Shown: in pieces, positions 8,310-17,086 of the stretch
How the letters are laid out: the number at the start of each line of letters is the position of its first letter
Numbering within the stretch: position 1 is the stretch's first letter
Assembly (NCBI GenBank): GCA_000433475.1
Contig: HF993089.1
Coordinates: 1 to 34,275 of the forward strand
DNA from: Mycoplasma sp. CAG:956
Lineage (GTDB): Bacteria; Bacillota_I; Bacilli_A; RF39; UBA660
Direction of reading: 5' to 3'
DNA length: 34,275 nt
Notes under the pieces: model-generated
Told to the model about the DNA's origin: nothing
What the model saw: only the letters and a program-made list of their open reading frames with translations
Databases searched by the model: none
Position numbers and translations under genes: made by a program

Positions 8310-8912
8310 ATGTCAAAGGAACAAGATGTAATTAATTATTATGTTTTATGCAATAAATTGAAAAATGTTATAAGAACTGGGTGGCTTGACTGGAAAGTTC
8401 AAAAAAATAGGTTAGAAAGTATTGCTGAACATATTTATGGGGTGCAAATGCTGGCTATTCATGAGTTAGGAGAAACTATAATTGGTGATTTAACTCAATT
8501 TCAAATTAGTAAAGAAGAAAAAGAAAAAATGGAACATGAGGCTGTTCATAGTATCTTATCATCTCTAATTGATGGGGATAAAATTGAAGATTTGTTTTTA
8601 GAATTTGATTCTCATGCAACGGCGGAGGCTAGATTTGCGTATCAATGCGATAAATTAGAATGTGATATTCAGTGCAAATTATATGATCAAGAAGGTTGTG
8701 TGGATTTAAAACAACAAGAAGGCAATGCTACGGCTGATAACGAATTAGTAAAAAAATTATTAGAAAATGGTCAATCTTGGTCAGATATGTGGTTAGAGTT
8801 TGGGCAGAGAAAGTATCCGTACGATAAAAATTTTCGGGCTGTATCGGAGTATGCCAAAAATAATTATATTGAGGAAGAAATTACAAAAAAATTAATAAAA
8901 AAAGATAAATAA
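8310..8912 (+). CDS. HD-domain protein (YfbR/HDDC2-like) with an apparent internal deletion
   Basis: Related to metal-dependent nucleoside-monophosphate 5'-nucleotidases of the HD superfamily. Visible parts are the first metal histidine H41 (ESIAEH), a HELGETIIGD segment with H51-E52 where family members carry His-Asp, and D114 in CDKLECD. In characterised YfbR-type proteins the first His and the HD pair are about 35 residues apart; here the distance is ten, as if a helix pair had been removed cleanly between two MLAI-like stretches. The Asp-to-Glu change adds doubt about activity. The reading frame is otherwise intact at 200 aa, with an excellent GGAGGT site, TATAAT at 8283-8288 and its own terminator. 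Confidence 0.75.
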   Translation: MSKEQDVINYYVLCNKLKNVIRTGWLDWKVQKNRLESIAEHIYGVQMLAIHELGETIIGDLTQFQISKEEKEKMEHEAVHSILSSLIDGDKIEDLFLEFDSHATAEARFAYQCDKLECDIQCKLYDQEGCVDLKQQEGNATADNELVKKLLENGQSWSDMWLEFGQRKYPYDKNFRAVSEYAKNNYIEEEITKKLIKKDK

Positions 8913-8918
8913 GAATTG

Positions 8919-8948
8919 AGATAGATTTAGTGGTAGTCTATCTTTTTT
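8919..8948 (+). terminator. Terminator after the HD-domain gene
   Basis: AGATAGA (8919-8925) pairs with TCTATCT (8937-8943), followed by TTTTT. Confidence 0.85.
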
Positions 8949-9185
8949 GGGTTTAAAAATAAAGAAACTATGGTAAAATCAAATGACTTTTAAAGTAGGG
9001 TATGGTACAATTTTTAACAGATTTAAGGAATATTAGAAATAAAAATTATTAAAGATTAGGGGGGATTCTAACTTATAATAAATTGAAATTTTGGATACTA
9101 TGGATGATAAAAATGGCAACAACTTGTTGCTAAATTACCATTAGTTATAATTTTACTACAAATTAAAAAATTAAAGGAGAATAGC
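8949..9185. other. Non-coding, probably decayed sequence
   Basis: No sustained ORF. Two extended -10-like sequences are present, TGGTAAAAT (8971-8979) and TGGTACAAT (9003-9011). A perfect palindrome, GCAACAA-C-TTGTTGC, lies near 9115-9129. With the dinD remnant that follows, this looks like degrading gene sequence rather than a functional spacer. Confidence 0.5.
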
Positions 9186-9373
9186 ATGAAGATGATTGAA
9201 AATGATATACTAATAGTATTTTTGAAAATATAAAACGTATAGATGATTATGAAAATGAATATTGGTATGCTAGGAAATTGTCAAAAGTTTTAGAATACAA
9301 GGATTGGAGAAATTTCTTAAAAGTTTTAAATAAAGCCAGAGAGGCTTGTAAAAATTCTGGATTTAAGATATAA
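9186..9373 (+). pseudogene. dinD: Remnant of a DinD-like (BRO-N family) gene
   Basis: An ATG at 9186 behind a good AAAGGAG site opens a frame that stops after 15 codons. The shifted frame from 9212 to the TAA at 9371-9373 reads NSIFENIKRIDDYENEYWYA, then RKLSKVLEYKDWRNF, then KVLNKAREACKNSG. This matches the N-terminal start of DNA-damage-inducible protein D, which has the conserved layout of aromatic E-W/F-W-Y-A-R, L-x-Y-x-x-W-x-N-F and K-A-x-x-A-C. The intact family is near 270 aa, so over three quarters is missing. Both a frameshift and a C-terminal truncation are seen. Confidence 0.75.
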
Positions 9374-9398
9374 AAAAGAAGTAAAACTAGATTTATTA

Positions 9399-9407
9399 TG
9401 CTATAAT
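9399..9407 (+). promoter_or_regulatory. Extended -10 promoter of the ABC transporter operon
   Basis: TGCTATAAT, with TATAAT at 9402-9407, and no clear -35. Transcription would start near 9414. That rules against the in-frame TTG at 9416 as the gene start and favours ATG 9464. Confidence 0.6.
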
Positions 9408-9463
9408 TAACTTACTTGAAAAAGAATAAAAAGATTATACTTTTTAAAAGTAGTGAGGAAAAT

Positions 9464-11251
9464 ATGGAAGAAGTAAAAAATAAAGAATCTAAGACTCCCA
9501 ATCGTAGCATTTGGAAAAATTTTAAATCAACTTATAAATATGCTAAAACTGGTCGAAAATACTTATGGTTATTCTTAATAATTAATATTATAATGACTAT
9601 TGGTTCTGTTATTGCCCCAATTCTTGTGGCTCAAAGATTACTAGCTTTAACTAGTAATAATTATAGTAGACTCTTAGTAATTATTATTTGTATCTTTATT
9701 ATAGAAATAGGTAATACCTTTTGTCGTTTAGCTTATAATTATTTTTACAATAAATTTTATTATGATGTTAGAAGAAATTTACAATTAGAATTAGTAAGAG
9801 AAACTCTAAAAATTACCCAAAAAGATTTAAGTGATAATTCTAGTGGTGTTTTTATCGAAAGAATTAATGGTGATACCGACAATTTAACTGATATTTTTAC
9901 ATCTATGATTGATTATTTCAGTTGTATTATTGGTAGTATTGGTGTTCTTATAACTGTATTCTTTATTAATTGGATTCTAGGTTTAATCTATGTTACTTTA
10001 ATGGTTATCGTATTTTTATATAATAAGTATGCTAGTGGTATTAATTATAAAAATCGTAAAGAATGGCGTAAGAGTAGAGAAAGAACCGGTGGCTTTATTT
10101 CTGAAATCGTAAGAGGTTCCAAAGATGTTAAAATTTTAGATGCTGAGGAATCATTCTTAGCTAAAGCAGACGAATATATGTCAGAAACTAATAAAGTTTC
10201 TTATAAGTATCAAAGACAAAGAGCAATATTACGAGCACTTGGTAGTTCTATTAAAGATACTGGCGAACTAGTTATTAATTCCTTTATTTTTATGCTTCTA
10301 AGTTTAGGTATCTTAAGTGTTGCAAGTGCCATTATTATTTATAATTATAATGATAGAATCTTATGGACAGCCGATTGGATAGAACAAATATTTGAAATTA
10401 TTAAACAATTTAATTTAGCAGCTAATCGTATATTTGGTATCTTAGAAGAAGATGAATTTGCAAAAGAAAAATTTGGTACTAAGAAACTAAAGAAATTTGA
10501 AGGTAATATTGAATTTAAAGATGTTTCTTTTGCTTATGAAGAAAATCTACCAGTCTTAAAAAATATGAACTTTAAGATAAATGCCAATGAAACAATCGGT
10601 TTTGTCGGACCATCTGGTTCTGGTAAAACGACCATCTTTAACTTAATTAGTGCCATAGAACGTGTAAATAGTGGTACGATAACTTTCGATGGTATAGATA
10701 TCAACACTTTAGAAAAATCTAGTATCCGAGGTAATTTATCAGTAATTAGTCAAAATGCTTATATCTTTAATATGAGTATTATGGATAATTTAAAAGTTAT
10801 AAAGAAAAATGCAACTATTAAAGAAATCAAAGAAGCTTGTCATTTAGCTTGTTTGGATGATTTTATTGAAAAACTACCTAATAAATATGATACTATCGTT
10901 GGTGAGGGTGGAGTAACCTTATCTGGTGGTCAAAAACAACGTCTTGCTATTGCTAGAGCTCTTCTTTTAAAAACTGAGATATTATTATTTGATGAAGCAA
11001 CAAGTGCCTTAGATAATGAAACCCAAACTAAAATTCAACAAGCTATTAGTAACTTAAAAGGCGAATATACTATTCTAATCATTGCACATCGTCTTTCAAC
11101 CGTAATAGATGCTGATAAAATATTCGTTATTAATAATGGAGTAGTTGAAGCTAGTGGCAGTCATAAAACTCTTTTAAAAACTAGCAAAACTTATAAAAAA
11201 TTATATGAAAAAGAAGCTAGTGAAAATAAAGAAACTAAACAACAAAATTAG
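9464..11251 (+). CDS. ABC exporter, fused membrane and ATPase domains
   Basis: Half-transporter of the ABCB/MsbA type that dimerises to export an unknown substrate. Residues 30-330 form the six-helix membrane domain (strong segments near 33-56, 70-85, 150-185 and 272-295). The ATPase domain follows, with Walker A GPSGSGKTT at 382-390, the signature LSGGQKQR, Walker B ILLFDEATSALD and the switch histidine in IIAHRLST. The frame is open back to a TTG at 9416, but that codon falls on the predicted transcription start. ATG 9464 has GTGAGGA just before it, giving 595 aa, normal for the family. It begins a cluster continuing through pepF with short gaps. Confidence 0.95.
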   Translation: MEEVKNKESKTPNRSIWKNFKSTYKYAKTGRKYLWLFLIINIIMTIGSVIAPILVAQRLLALTSNNYSRLLVIIICIFIIEIGNTFCRLAYNYFYNKFYYDVRRNLQLELVRETLKITQKDLSDNSSGVFIERINGDTDNLTDIFTSMIDYFSCIIGSIGVLITVFFINWILGLIYVTLMVIVFLYNKYASGINYKNRKEWRKSRERTGGFISEIVRGSKDVKILDAEESFLAKADEYMSETNKVSYKYQRQRAILRALGSSIKDTGELVINSFIFMLLSLGILSVASAIIIYNYNDRILWTADWIEQIFEIIKQFNLAANRIFGILEEDEFAKEKFGTKKLKKFEGNIEFKDVSFAYEENLPVLKNMNFKINANETIGFVGPSGSGKTTIFNLISAIERVNSGTITFDGIDINTLEKSSIRGNLSVISQNAYIFNMSIMDNLKVIKKNATIKEIKEACHLACLDDFIEKLPNKYDTIVGEGGVTLSGGQKQRLAIARALLLKTEILLFDEATSALDNETQTKIQQAISNLKGEYTILIIAHRLSTVIDADKIFVINNGVVEASGSHKTLLKTSKTYKKLYEKEASENKETKQQN

Positions 11252-11277
11252 AAAGTAAATCAAAAAAGTGAAGATAT

Positions 11278-11805
11278 ATGAAAATAATATTTCTTGATTT
11301 AGACGGTGTTTTAAATAACTGGTATCATCCCGATTTAATTGCCCCTGAAAACCTTAATATCTTAAAAGAAATTCTTATCTTAAGTAAAGCTAAAATAGTA
11401 TTAACAAGTGCTAATAAGTATCAATTTCAACGTCAAGGTATTAAAACTTTACAAGGTAGTTATTTAGAAAAATATATCAAAATTTTAGAAAGTAATAATA
11501 TAAATATTTATGATTTAACACCTTATGTAGAAGAAAATCGAAGTATGGAAATTAAAAAATATTTAAAATCTAATCCCAATATAACTGATTTTGTTATAAT
11601 TGATGATGATTTAGTAGACGATTGTTTATTAAAATACCAAGTATTTCTAGATTGGGATAGAGGTTTACAAAAGATGCATATAAAACCTGTTTTATCTATC
11701 TTAAATGGTAATTTAGGGTTTTATCCTAAAAACTATAATACAAAAGAAACACCAGAACAAAAATTAATAAGAATAAATAGGCATTATAATCAAAATAATC
11801 ATTAA
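11278..11805 (+). CDS. HAD-like hydrolase-domain protein
   Basis: 175-residue protein with the haloacid dehalogenase motif I at the very start, FLDLDGV, with D7 and D9 as nucleophile and acid/base. Motif II is VLTSAN at 41-46, and a late acidic motif FVIIDDD at 105-111 would bind magnesium. Most similar in layout to the HAD domains of the Swiss-Army-knife RNA-repair type, so a phosphatase acting on nucleic acid or another phosphate ester is possible, but the substrate is unknown. It is 26 bases behind the ABC gene and 21 before pepF, so probably co-transcribed. Confidence 0.8.
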   Translation: MKIIFLDLDGVLNNWYHPDLIAPENLNILKEILILSKAKIVLTSANKYQFQRQGIKTLQGSYLEKYIKILESNNINIYDLTPYVEENRSMEIKKYLKSNPNITDFVIIDDDLVDDCLLKYQVFLDWDRGLQKMHIKPVLSILNGNLGFYPKNYNTKETPEQKLIRINRHYNQNNH

Positions 11806-11826
11806 TAAGATAAGGAAAATACATGT

Positions 11827-13572
11827 ATGAAATATAAAACTAATATTAATTTTACTTCTTTTTTTAAAAATGACGAAACTTTTACTAATCATCTAAAACA
11901 GTTAGAAACCGAAAACTTTGATATCGAAGAATTTAAGAAAAAATCTTTAAAGGACCAACTTGATTGGTACTTTGCTAAATACTTAGAATGGGAAAAATTT
12001 TATAGTTACAATGAAGTAAACTCTGATTTAGACTTAGAAAATCAAAATTATAATCAAAATAAAGATATAATTAATAAAATAAAGACAAAATTGGATGAAC
12101 TAAAAAAAGTAATTAATAGAGAAATCTTAAATATCAATATTCCCTTAGATGAATATTTAGAAAAAAATCCAGATTTAAAAGAATATTATATGACTTTCTA
12201 TAATGTTTTAAGGAAGAAGAAGCACTCGGAAGATAGTATCTTATTTGCTAAAATGTTACCTTATATTAGTAGAATAAATAGTTTATACAGTACCATAATG
12301 AATGTTGAGTTTCCTAGCAAAGAAATAATTTTTCGTGGCGAACCTGTAAAACTAACTACAAGTAATTATAATCGTTTAATGTTAAACGCAAGTAGCGAAG
12401 AAAAGGCCGCTTTAGCATCTACTTACTTTGCAAGTCTAGCAAAAGTAAATAAAACGGTATCTAATTTACTTAATATGCGCTATCAAATATTTCAAGACCT
12501 AGCCGAAGATGCTGGCTATAATTCTATTTTAGAACATACTTTAGGTGATGATGATTTAAATTTAGCAATTACTGATAATCTTTTAAAAACTACTAATTTA
12601 CATTTAGATGCTTTAAAAAAATATTACAGTTTAAAAAAACAAACTTTAGGTCTTGAAAAAATGCACTTTTATGATAGTCGTGATAGTAAAACGGAAGTTA
12701 AAATGTCTTTTGATGATGCTATAGATAATGTCATTAATGCTCTAACTCCTCTAGGACCAACTTATATCGAACATCTAAAAGCTTTATTAAATACTGGTAT
12801 AATGGACGTATACCCAAGAGAAAATAAATATTTAGGTGGTTACCATTTTCGCAACTATACCCAATCTTTAATTGTTATGAATAGTCATGATTATCAAAAA
12901 GATAGCTACACCATGGCTCACGAACTAGGTCATGCCGTTAATGCTAGCTTCATTAAAGAAAATCAAAAATTCAGTAACTTTCATTTTTCTAACTTTCTAT
13001 CCGAAGTTGCTTCTTTAACTAACGAAATTTTAATGGCTAATTATTATTTAGAAAAAGCAAGTACTGATACTGAAAAAGAAATCATTTTAGAACAAAAAAT
13101 TAAAAAGTTTATAGCTAATGTTTATAATTCAATGATGTGGTTTGAATTTGAAGATAATATTTGTAGGGCTATTAAAACCAGAAGACCATTAACTACCGAT
13201 GCCATGCTTAGTATTTATCAAGAGCTTTATATAAAATATAATCCAGAAGTAGTAGTAGATGACTATTTAAAATATGGTTATATTACCAGATTACATTACT
13301 TCTTAGGATATTATCGTTACTATAATTTTCAATATGCAACTGGTATAATAATGGCTACCAAAATAGCTAATGATATTAAAAATAATATTCCTGGTAGTAA
13401 AGAAAAGTATTTAGAATTCTTAAAAACAGGAGGCTCTCTAAAGACTTTAGATGCCTTAAAAGTTGCTGGCCTTGATTTAACTGATGATAAAATAATTGCT
13501 GACGGCTTTAAATACTTCCAAGAAGATGTTGCTTCTTACGAAAAATTAGTTTTACAAAGAAAAAATAATTAG
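11827..13572 (+). CDS. pepF: M3 family oligoendopeptidase (PepF-like)
   Basis: Cytoplasmic zinc metallopeptidase that degrades oligopeptides. The HExxH zinc motif is H365-E366-H369 in MAHELGHA, and the third ligand is E393 in LSEVAS, at the usual spacing. The tail contains the family's Tyr/His-rich segment, HYFLGYYRYYNFQYA. Length 581 aa is typical of oligoendopeptidase F. The frame starts at ATG 11827 after AAGGAAAA. There is no signal peptide. It ends just before a 10-bp inverted repeat. Confidence 0.95.
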   Translation: MKYKTNINFTSFFKNDETFTNHLKQLETENFDIEEFKKKSLKDQLDWYFAKYLEWEKFYSYNEVNSDLDLENQNYNQNKDIINKIKTKLDELKKVINREILNINIPLDEYLEKNPDLKEYYMTFYNVLRKKKHSEDSILFAKMLPYISRINSLYSTIMNVEFPSKEIIFRGEPVKLTTSNYNRLMLNASSEEKAALASTYFASLAKVNKTVSNLLNMRYQIFQDLAEDAGYNSILEHTLGDDDLNLAITDNLLKTTNLHLDALKKYYSLKKQTLGLEKMHFYDSRDSKTEVKMSFDDAIDNVINALTPLGPTYIEHLKALLNTGIMDVYPRENKYLGGYHFRNYTQSLIVMNSHDYQKDSYTMAHELGHAVNASFIKENQKFSNFHFSNFLSEVASLTNEILMANYYLEKASTDTEKEIILEQKIKKFIANVYNSMMWFEFEDNICRAIKTRRPLTTDAMLSIYQELYIKYNPEVVVDDYLKYGYITRLHYFLGYYRYYNFQYATGIIMATKIANDIKNNIPGSKEKYLEFLKTGGSLKTLDALKVAGLDLTDDKIIADGFKYFQEDVASYEKLVLQRKNN

Positions 13573-13586
13573 AAAAATTTAAAATA

Positions 13587-13615
13587 ACTATCATAATAAG
13601 ATAATTTATGATAGT
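13587..13615. repeat. 10-bp perfect inverted repeat between pepF and trmB
   Basis: ACTATCATAA (13587-13596) and TTATGATAGT (13606-13615) form a 10-bp stem with a 9-base loop. No T run follows on the plus strand, so it is a poor terminator for pepF and could be an operator or a 5'-leader hairpin for trmB. Confidence 0.5.
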
Positions 13616-13639
13616 ATATAAAAAAGAAACGGAGTATAT

Positions 13640-14278
13640 ATGGAATACATAGTAGTAAAAGATGCTGATAAAATAGTAAATCGTAGTCCTTATGTTGTTA
13701 CTAATCCAACTACTTATATAGGTAAATGGAGTAGTCTATTTAACAATAACAATCCTATCAAAATCGAAATAGGCATGGGACGAGGCGACTTCATTATTGA
13801 AATGGCTAAAAAATATCCTAATGTTAACTTTATTGGTATTGAAATTAATTCATCCCAAATGGTAAGTGCCATAAGAATACTAGATAAAGCTAAACTAAAT
13901 AATTTAAAACTTATTAATATGGATGCTGGAGATTTAGATAAAGTATTTAAGAAAGAAATAGATACAATTTATTTAACTTTCCCAGAACCATGGCCAAAAG
14001 CTCATGATGAGAAAAGACGTCTTACCCATGTTAACTATTTAAAATTATATGATAGAGTATTTAAAAAAACTAAACATATTATTTTAAAAACTGATAACAA
14101 AGGATATTTTGCTTATTCTCTAATGAGTCTATCTCAATATTGGTATACATTTAATCGTGTAAGTCTCGATTTACATCACGAAGAAAAACCAATTCCTAAT
14201 GTTTTAACAAACTATGAAAAACAATACCAAAAAGAAGGAAGACCAATTTATTATTTAGATGCCACTTTTGAAAATTAG
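13640..14278 (+). CDS. trmB: tRNA (guanine-N7-)-methyltransferase TrmB
   Basis: SAM-dependent enzyme that makes m7G46 in the variable loop of tRNA. The Rossmann glycine motif EIGMGRGDFI is at about 48-57, FIGIEI at about 70-75, and the family hallmark TFPEPWPKAHDEKRRL at about 113-128. It ends with the usual TNYEKQYQKEGRPIY. Length 212 aa is standard. The ATG follows ACGGAG. Confidence 0.97.
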   Translation: MEYIVVKDADKIVNRSPYVVTNPTTYIGKWSSLFNNNNPIKIEIGMGRGDFIIEMAKKYPNVNFIGIEINSSQMVSAIRILDKAKLNNLKLINMDAGDLDKVFKKEIDTIYLTFPEPWPKAHDEKRRLTHVNYLKLYDRVFKKTKHIILKTDNKGYFAYSLMSLSQYWYTFNRVSLDLHHEEKPIPNVLTNYEKQYQKEGRPIYYLDATFEN

Positions 14279-14281
14279 GAC

Positions 14282-14398
14282 TTGCTTTTTAGATAAAAAT
14301 AATATAAGATATTTAGGAAAGTTTATTCCTGGCTTAAACCACTCATCTTTCGGATTTTTGCTAAGATTAAACGGATTATTAGAAAAGGAGAGATAAAT
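14282..14398 (+). promoter_or_regulatory. rpsO promoter and leader, possible S15 autoregulatory RNA
   Basis: A promoter-like TTGCTT (14282-14287), 15 bases, TATAAG (14303-14308). The leader that follows contains small pairing segments, GGAA with TTCC near 14317-14330 and CTTA with TAAG near 14333-14365, then a strong AAAAGGAG. Ribosomal protein S15 represses its own mRNA through leader structures in several bacteria including Bacillota; whether this leader folds that way is inferred, not shown. Confidence 0.4.
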
Positions 14399-14665
14399 AT
14401 GGCAGTTTCAAAAGAAACAAAAGCAAAATTAGTTAAAGAATTCGGTAAGGAAAAAGGTTGCGGTGCAACTGAAGCTCAAATTGCTATTCTTACATATGAA
14501 ATTAATGATTTAACTGAACATCTAAAGACTCATATTCATGACTATCATTCAAAAAGAGGATTACTTATGAAGGTAGGTAAAAGAAGAAGTTTATTAGATT
14601 ATTTAAAGAAAAACGATGTAGTTAGCTACAGAGAAACAATTAAAAAATTAAATATCAGAAAGTAG
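14399..14665 (+). CDS. rpsO: 30S ribosomal protein S15
   Basis: 88-residue S15, a primary 16S rRNA-binding protein of the small-subunit platform. The conserved LTEHLKTHIHDYHSKRGLL and VGKRRSLLDYLK stretches are complete. Strong AAGGAGAG ribosome-binding site. It stands directly upstream of pnp, the ancient rpsO-pnp arrangement, with a short hairpin between them. Confidence 0.98.
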   Translation: MAVSKETKAKLVKEFGKEKGCGATEAQIAILTYEINDLTEHLKTHIHDYHSKRGLLMKVGKRRSLLDYLKKNDVVSYRETIKKLNIRK

Positions 14666-14691
14666 GCACTTATCTTTATAGTGCTTTTTTT
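14666..14691 (+). terminator. Hairpin terminator or attenuator between rpsO and pnp
   Basis: GCACT (14666-14670) pairs with AGTGC (14680-14684), followed by TTTTTTT. The stem is only five pairs, so read-through into pnp is likely. Confidence 0.7.
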
Positions 14692-14817
14692 CTTGAAGAA
14701 GAGATTATTAAAGTTAAAAATGTTTAAATTATAACCTATTAATAGTAATTTATGGTACTATAAAATAGGATTCTTTATAAAAGATTATAAAGGTACAAAA
14801 AAATTAAGGAGTAAATT

Positions 14818-16995
14818 ATGAGTAAAAGAGTATTTGAGTATGATTTTTTAGGTAAAAAATTAATAGTTGAAACTGGTGAATATGCTAAACAAGCTAATGC
14901 CTCTGTATTAGTTCGTTATGGTGATACCGTTATTTTAACGGCTGTAGTTATGGGTAATACCCCAATAACTCAAGATTTCTTTCCATTAACTGTTTTATAT
15001 CAAGAAAGATTATACTCTGTAGGTAAAATCCCTGGTGGATTTATTAAAAGAGAAGGAAGACCAAGTGATGCAGCTACTTTAACAGCCCGTCTAATTGACC
15101 GACCAATAAGACCAATGTTTGATGAAAACTTTAGAAATGAAGTTCAAGTTATTAATACCGTTTTATCAGTTGACCCTGATAACTCTCCAGAAATGACTGC
15201 CATGTTTGCATCAAGCTTAGCTCTATCTATTTCTAATATTCCGTTTGACGGACCAATCGCTGGTGTTGTTGTCGGTAAAATTGGTAAGGATTATATTATT
15301 AATCCTGATACTAAGCAAGCCACTGAAACTACGTTAAGTGTAACTGTTGCTGGTAGTAAAGATGCTATCTGTATGGTTGAAGCTGGTGCTAAAGAAGCTA
15401 ACGAAAAAGAGATGTTAGAAGCTTTAATGTTTGGTCATGAACAAATTAAAAAACTTTGCAAATTTCAAAGTGATATCGTAAGTGAAGTAGGACAAGAAAA
15501 AGTTACTGTTGATTTAGCTTCTATTGATAAAGAATTAGAAAGCCAAGTAAGAGAGTATGCAACAGATAATATGTTCAAGTGCTTCGATGTTAAAGGAAAA
15601 CTTGCTCAATATGAAGCTATTAGCAATGTTAAGGAAAGTACTATCGGTCATTTTGCTGAAATTTATGCTGGCAATATAAACATTGAAAATATTATTAAAG
15701 ATGTTAAAAAATTAATAGATAAAATTGAAGGAGAATGCGTAAGAGACTTAATCACAAAGAAACATGTTCGTCCCGATGGACGTGCTATGGATGAAATCCG
15801 TCCTTTAAAAGCGGAAGTTGATATCTTACCAAGAACTCACGGTTCCGCAGTATTTACAAGAGGTGAAACGCAAGCCTTAGCAACTACAACTTTAGGAGCC
15901 TTAAATGAACATCAAATTTTAGATGGTCTAGGCTTAGAAGATACTAAACGATTCATGTTACATTATAACTTCCCAGCTTATTGTGTTGGTGAAGTAGGTC
16001 GTTATGGTTCACCAGGACGTCGTGAAATCGGTCATGGTGCCCTAGGCGAAAGAGCTTTACTTCAAGTTATGCCAAGCGAAGAAGAATTTCCATATACTGT
16101 TCGTGTTGTCTCAGAAATTATGGAATCAAATGGTTCTTCATCTCAAGCCACTATCTGTGCTGGTTGTATGTCCCTAATGGCTGCTGGTGTCCCAATTAAA
16201 GATCCCGTTGCAGGAATTGCTATGGGTTTAATAACTTCTAATGACGGTAAAAAATACACAATTTTAACCGATATTCAAGGCTTAGAAGACCACATGGGTG
16301 ATATGGATTTCAAAGTTGCTGGTACAAAAAAAGGTATTACTGCTTTACAAATGGATATCAAAATTAAAGGTGTAACTGAAGCTATCTTGAAAAAAGCCCT
16401 TGCTCAAGCTAAAAAAGCTCGTTTAGAAGTTCTAGATGTTATGCAAGAAGCTATTGACTCTCCAAGAAAAGAGTTATCACCATACGCACCAAAAATTGAA
16501 TGCTTTACTATTAATCCTGAAAAAATTAAGGACGTAATCGGTAAAGGTGGCGAAATGATTACTAAGATTATCTTAGAATGCAGTAATGTTACCTCAGTTA
16601 ATGATAAAGATGCTGTTAAAGTTGATTTAGAAGATGATGGTCGTGTTATTATTTATCATCAAGACAAAGATATTATAAATAAAACAAAAGAACGTATCTT
16701 AGCAGTTGTTCGTGAAGTTGAAAAAGATGCTATCTATACTGGTAAAGTTACCAAAGTAGAAAGTTTTGGAGTTTTCGTTGAACTATGGCCAGGTGTTGAA
16801 GGCTTATGTCATGTTTCCCAATTAGATAATAAACGTGTTGAACATCCAAAAGACCTATTTAAAGTAGGAGATGAAATAACGGTTAAATCTTTAGGCTATG
16901 ATAATAAAGGTCGTCTAAACTTATCAAGAAAAGAAACTTTACATAAAGAAAATGATAAAAAATTAAAGGATAAAGAGAAAAAATTAAATAAATAA
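14818..16995 (+). CDS. pnp: Polyribonucleotide nucleotidyltransferase
   Basis: 3'-5' phosphorolytic exoribonuclease of mRNA decay. Two RNase PH cores are visible (first with GGFIKREGRPS, second with the phosphate-binding SNGSSSQAT and DHMGDMDFKVAGT), separated by the helical linker. A KH domain follows (IKDVIGKGGEMI) and then an S1 domain (GKVTKVESFGVFVEL, HVSQL) and a Lys-rich tail. Length 725 aa is normal. AAGGAG precedes the start. TATAAA near 14759 could give it its own promoter besides read-through from rpsO. Confidence 0.98.
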   Translation: MSKRVFEYDFLGKKLIVETGEYAKQANASVLVRYGDTVILTAVVMGNTPITQDFFPLTVLYQERLYSVGKIPGGFIKREGRPSDAATLTARLIDRPIRPMFDENFRNEVQVINTVLSVDPDNSPEMTAMFASSLALSISNIPFDGPIAGVVVGKIGKDYIINPDTKQATETTLSVTVAGSKDAICMVEAGAKEANEKEMLEALMFGHEQIKKLCKFQSDIVSEVGQEKVTVDLASIDKELESQVREYATDNMFKCFDVKGKLAQYEAISNVKESTIGHFAEIYAGNINIENIIKDVKKLIDKIEGECVRDLITKKHVRPDGRAMDEIRPLKAEVDILPRTHGSAVFTRGETQALATTTLGALNEHQILDGLGLEDTKRFMLHYNFPAYCVGEVGRYGSPGRREIGHGALGERALLQVMPSEEEFPYTVRVVSEIMESNGSSSQATICAGCMSLMAAGVPIKDPVAGIAMGLITSNDGKKYTILTDIQGLEDHMGDMDFKVAGTKKGITALQMDIKIKGVTEAILKKALAQAKKARLEVLDVMQEAIDSPRKELSPYAPKIECFTINPEKIKDVIGKGGEMITKIILECSNVTSVNDKDAVKVDLEDDGRVIIYHQDKDIINKTKERILAVVREVEKDAIYTGKVTKVESFGVFVELWPGVEGLCHVSQLDNKRVEHPKDLFKVGDEITVKSLGYDNKGRLNLSRKETLHKENDKKLKDKEKKLNK

Positions 16996-17002
16996 ACTTT
17001 TT

Positions 17003-17030
17003 AAATTAGTCACAACTGACTAATTTTTTT
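17003..17030 (+). terminator. Terminator after pnp
   Basis: AAATTAGTCA (17003-17012) pairs perfectly with TGACTAATTT (17017-17026) around a CAAC loop, then a T run. Confidence 0.95.
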
Positions 17031-17086
17031 CTATATAACATCTTCTTATGATATAATTCTATTATAGAATAGAGAGTTTATTTATT

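Noticed and set aside
9416..9463. TTG start of the ABC transporter giving 16 more residues
   Set aside because: The codon sits at the predicted transcription start and has no ribosome-binding site; ATG 9464 has GTGAGGA.
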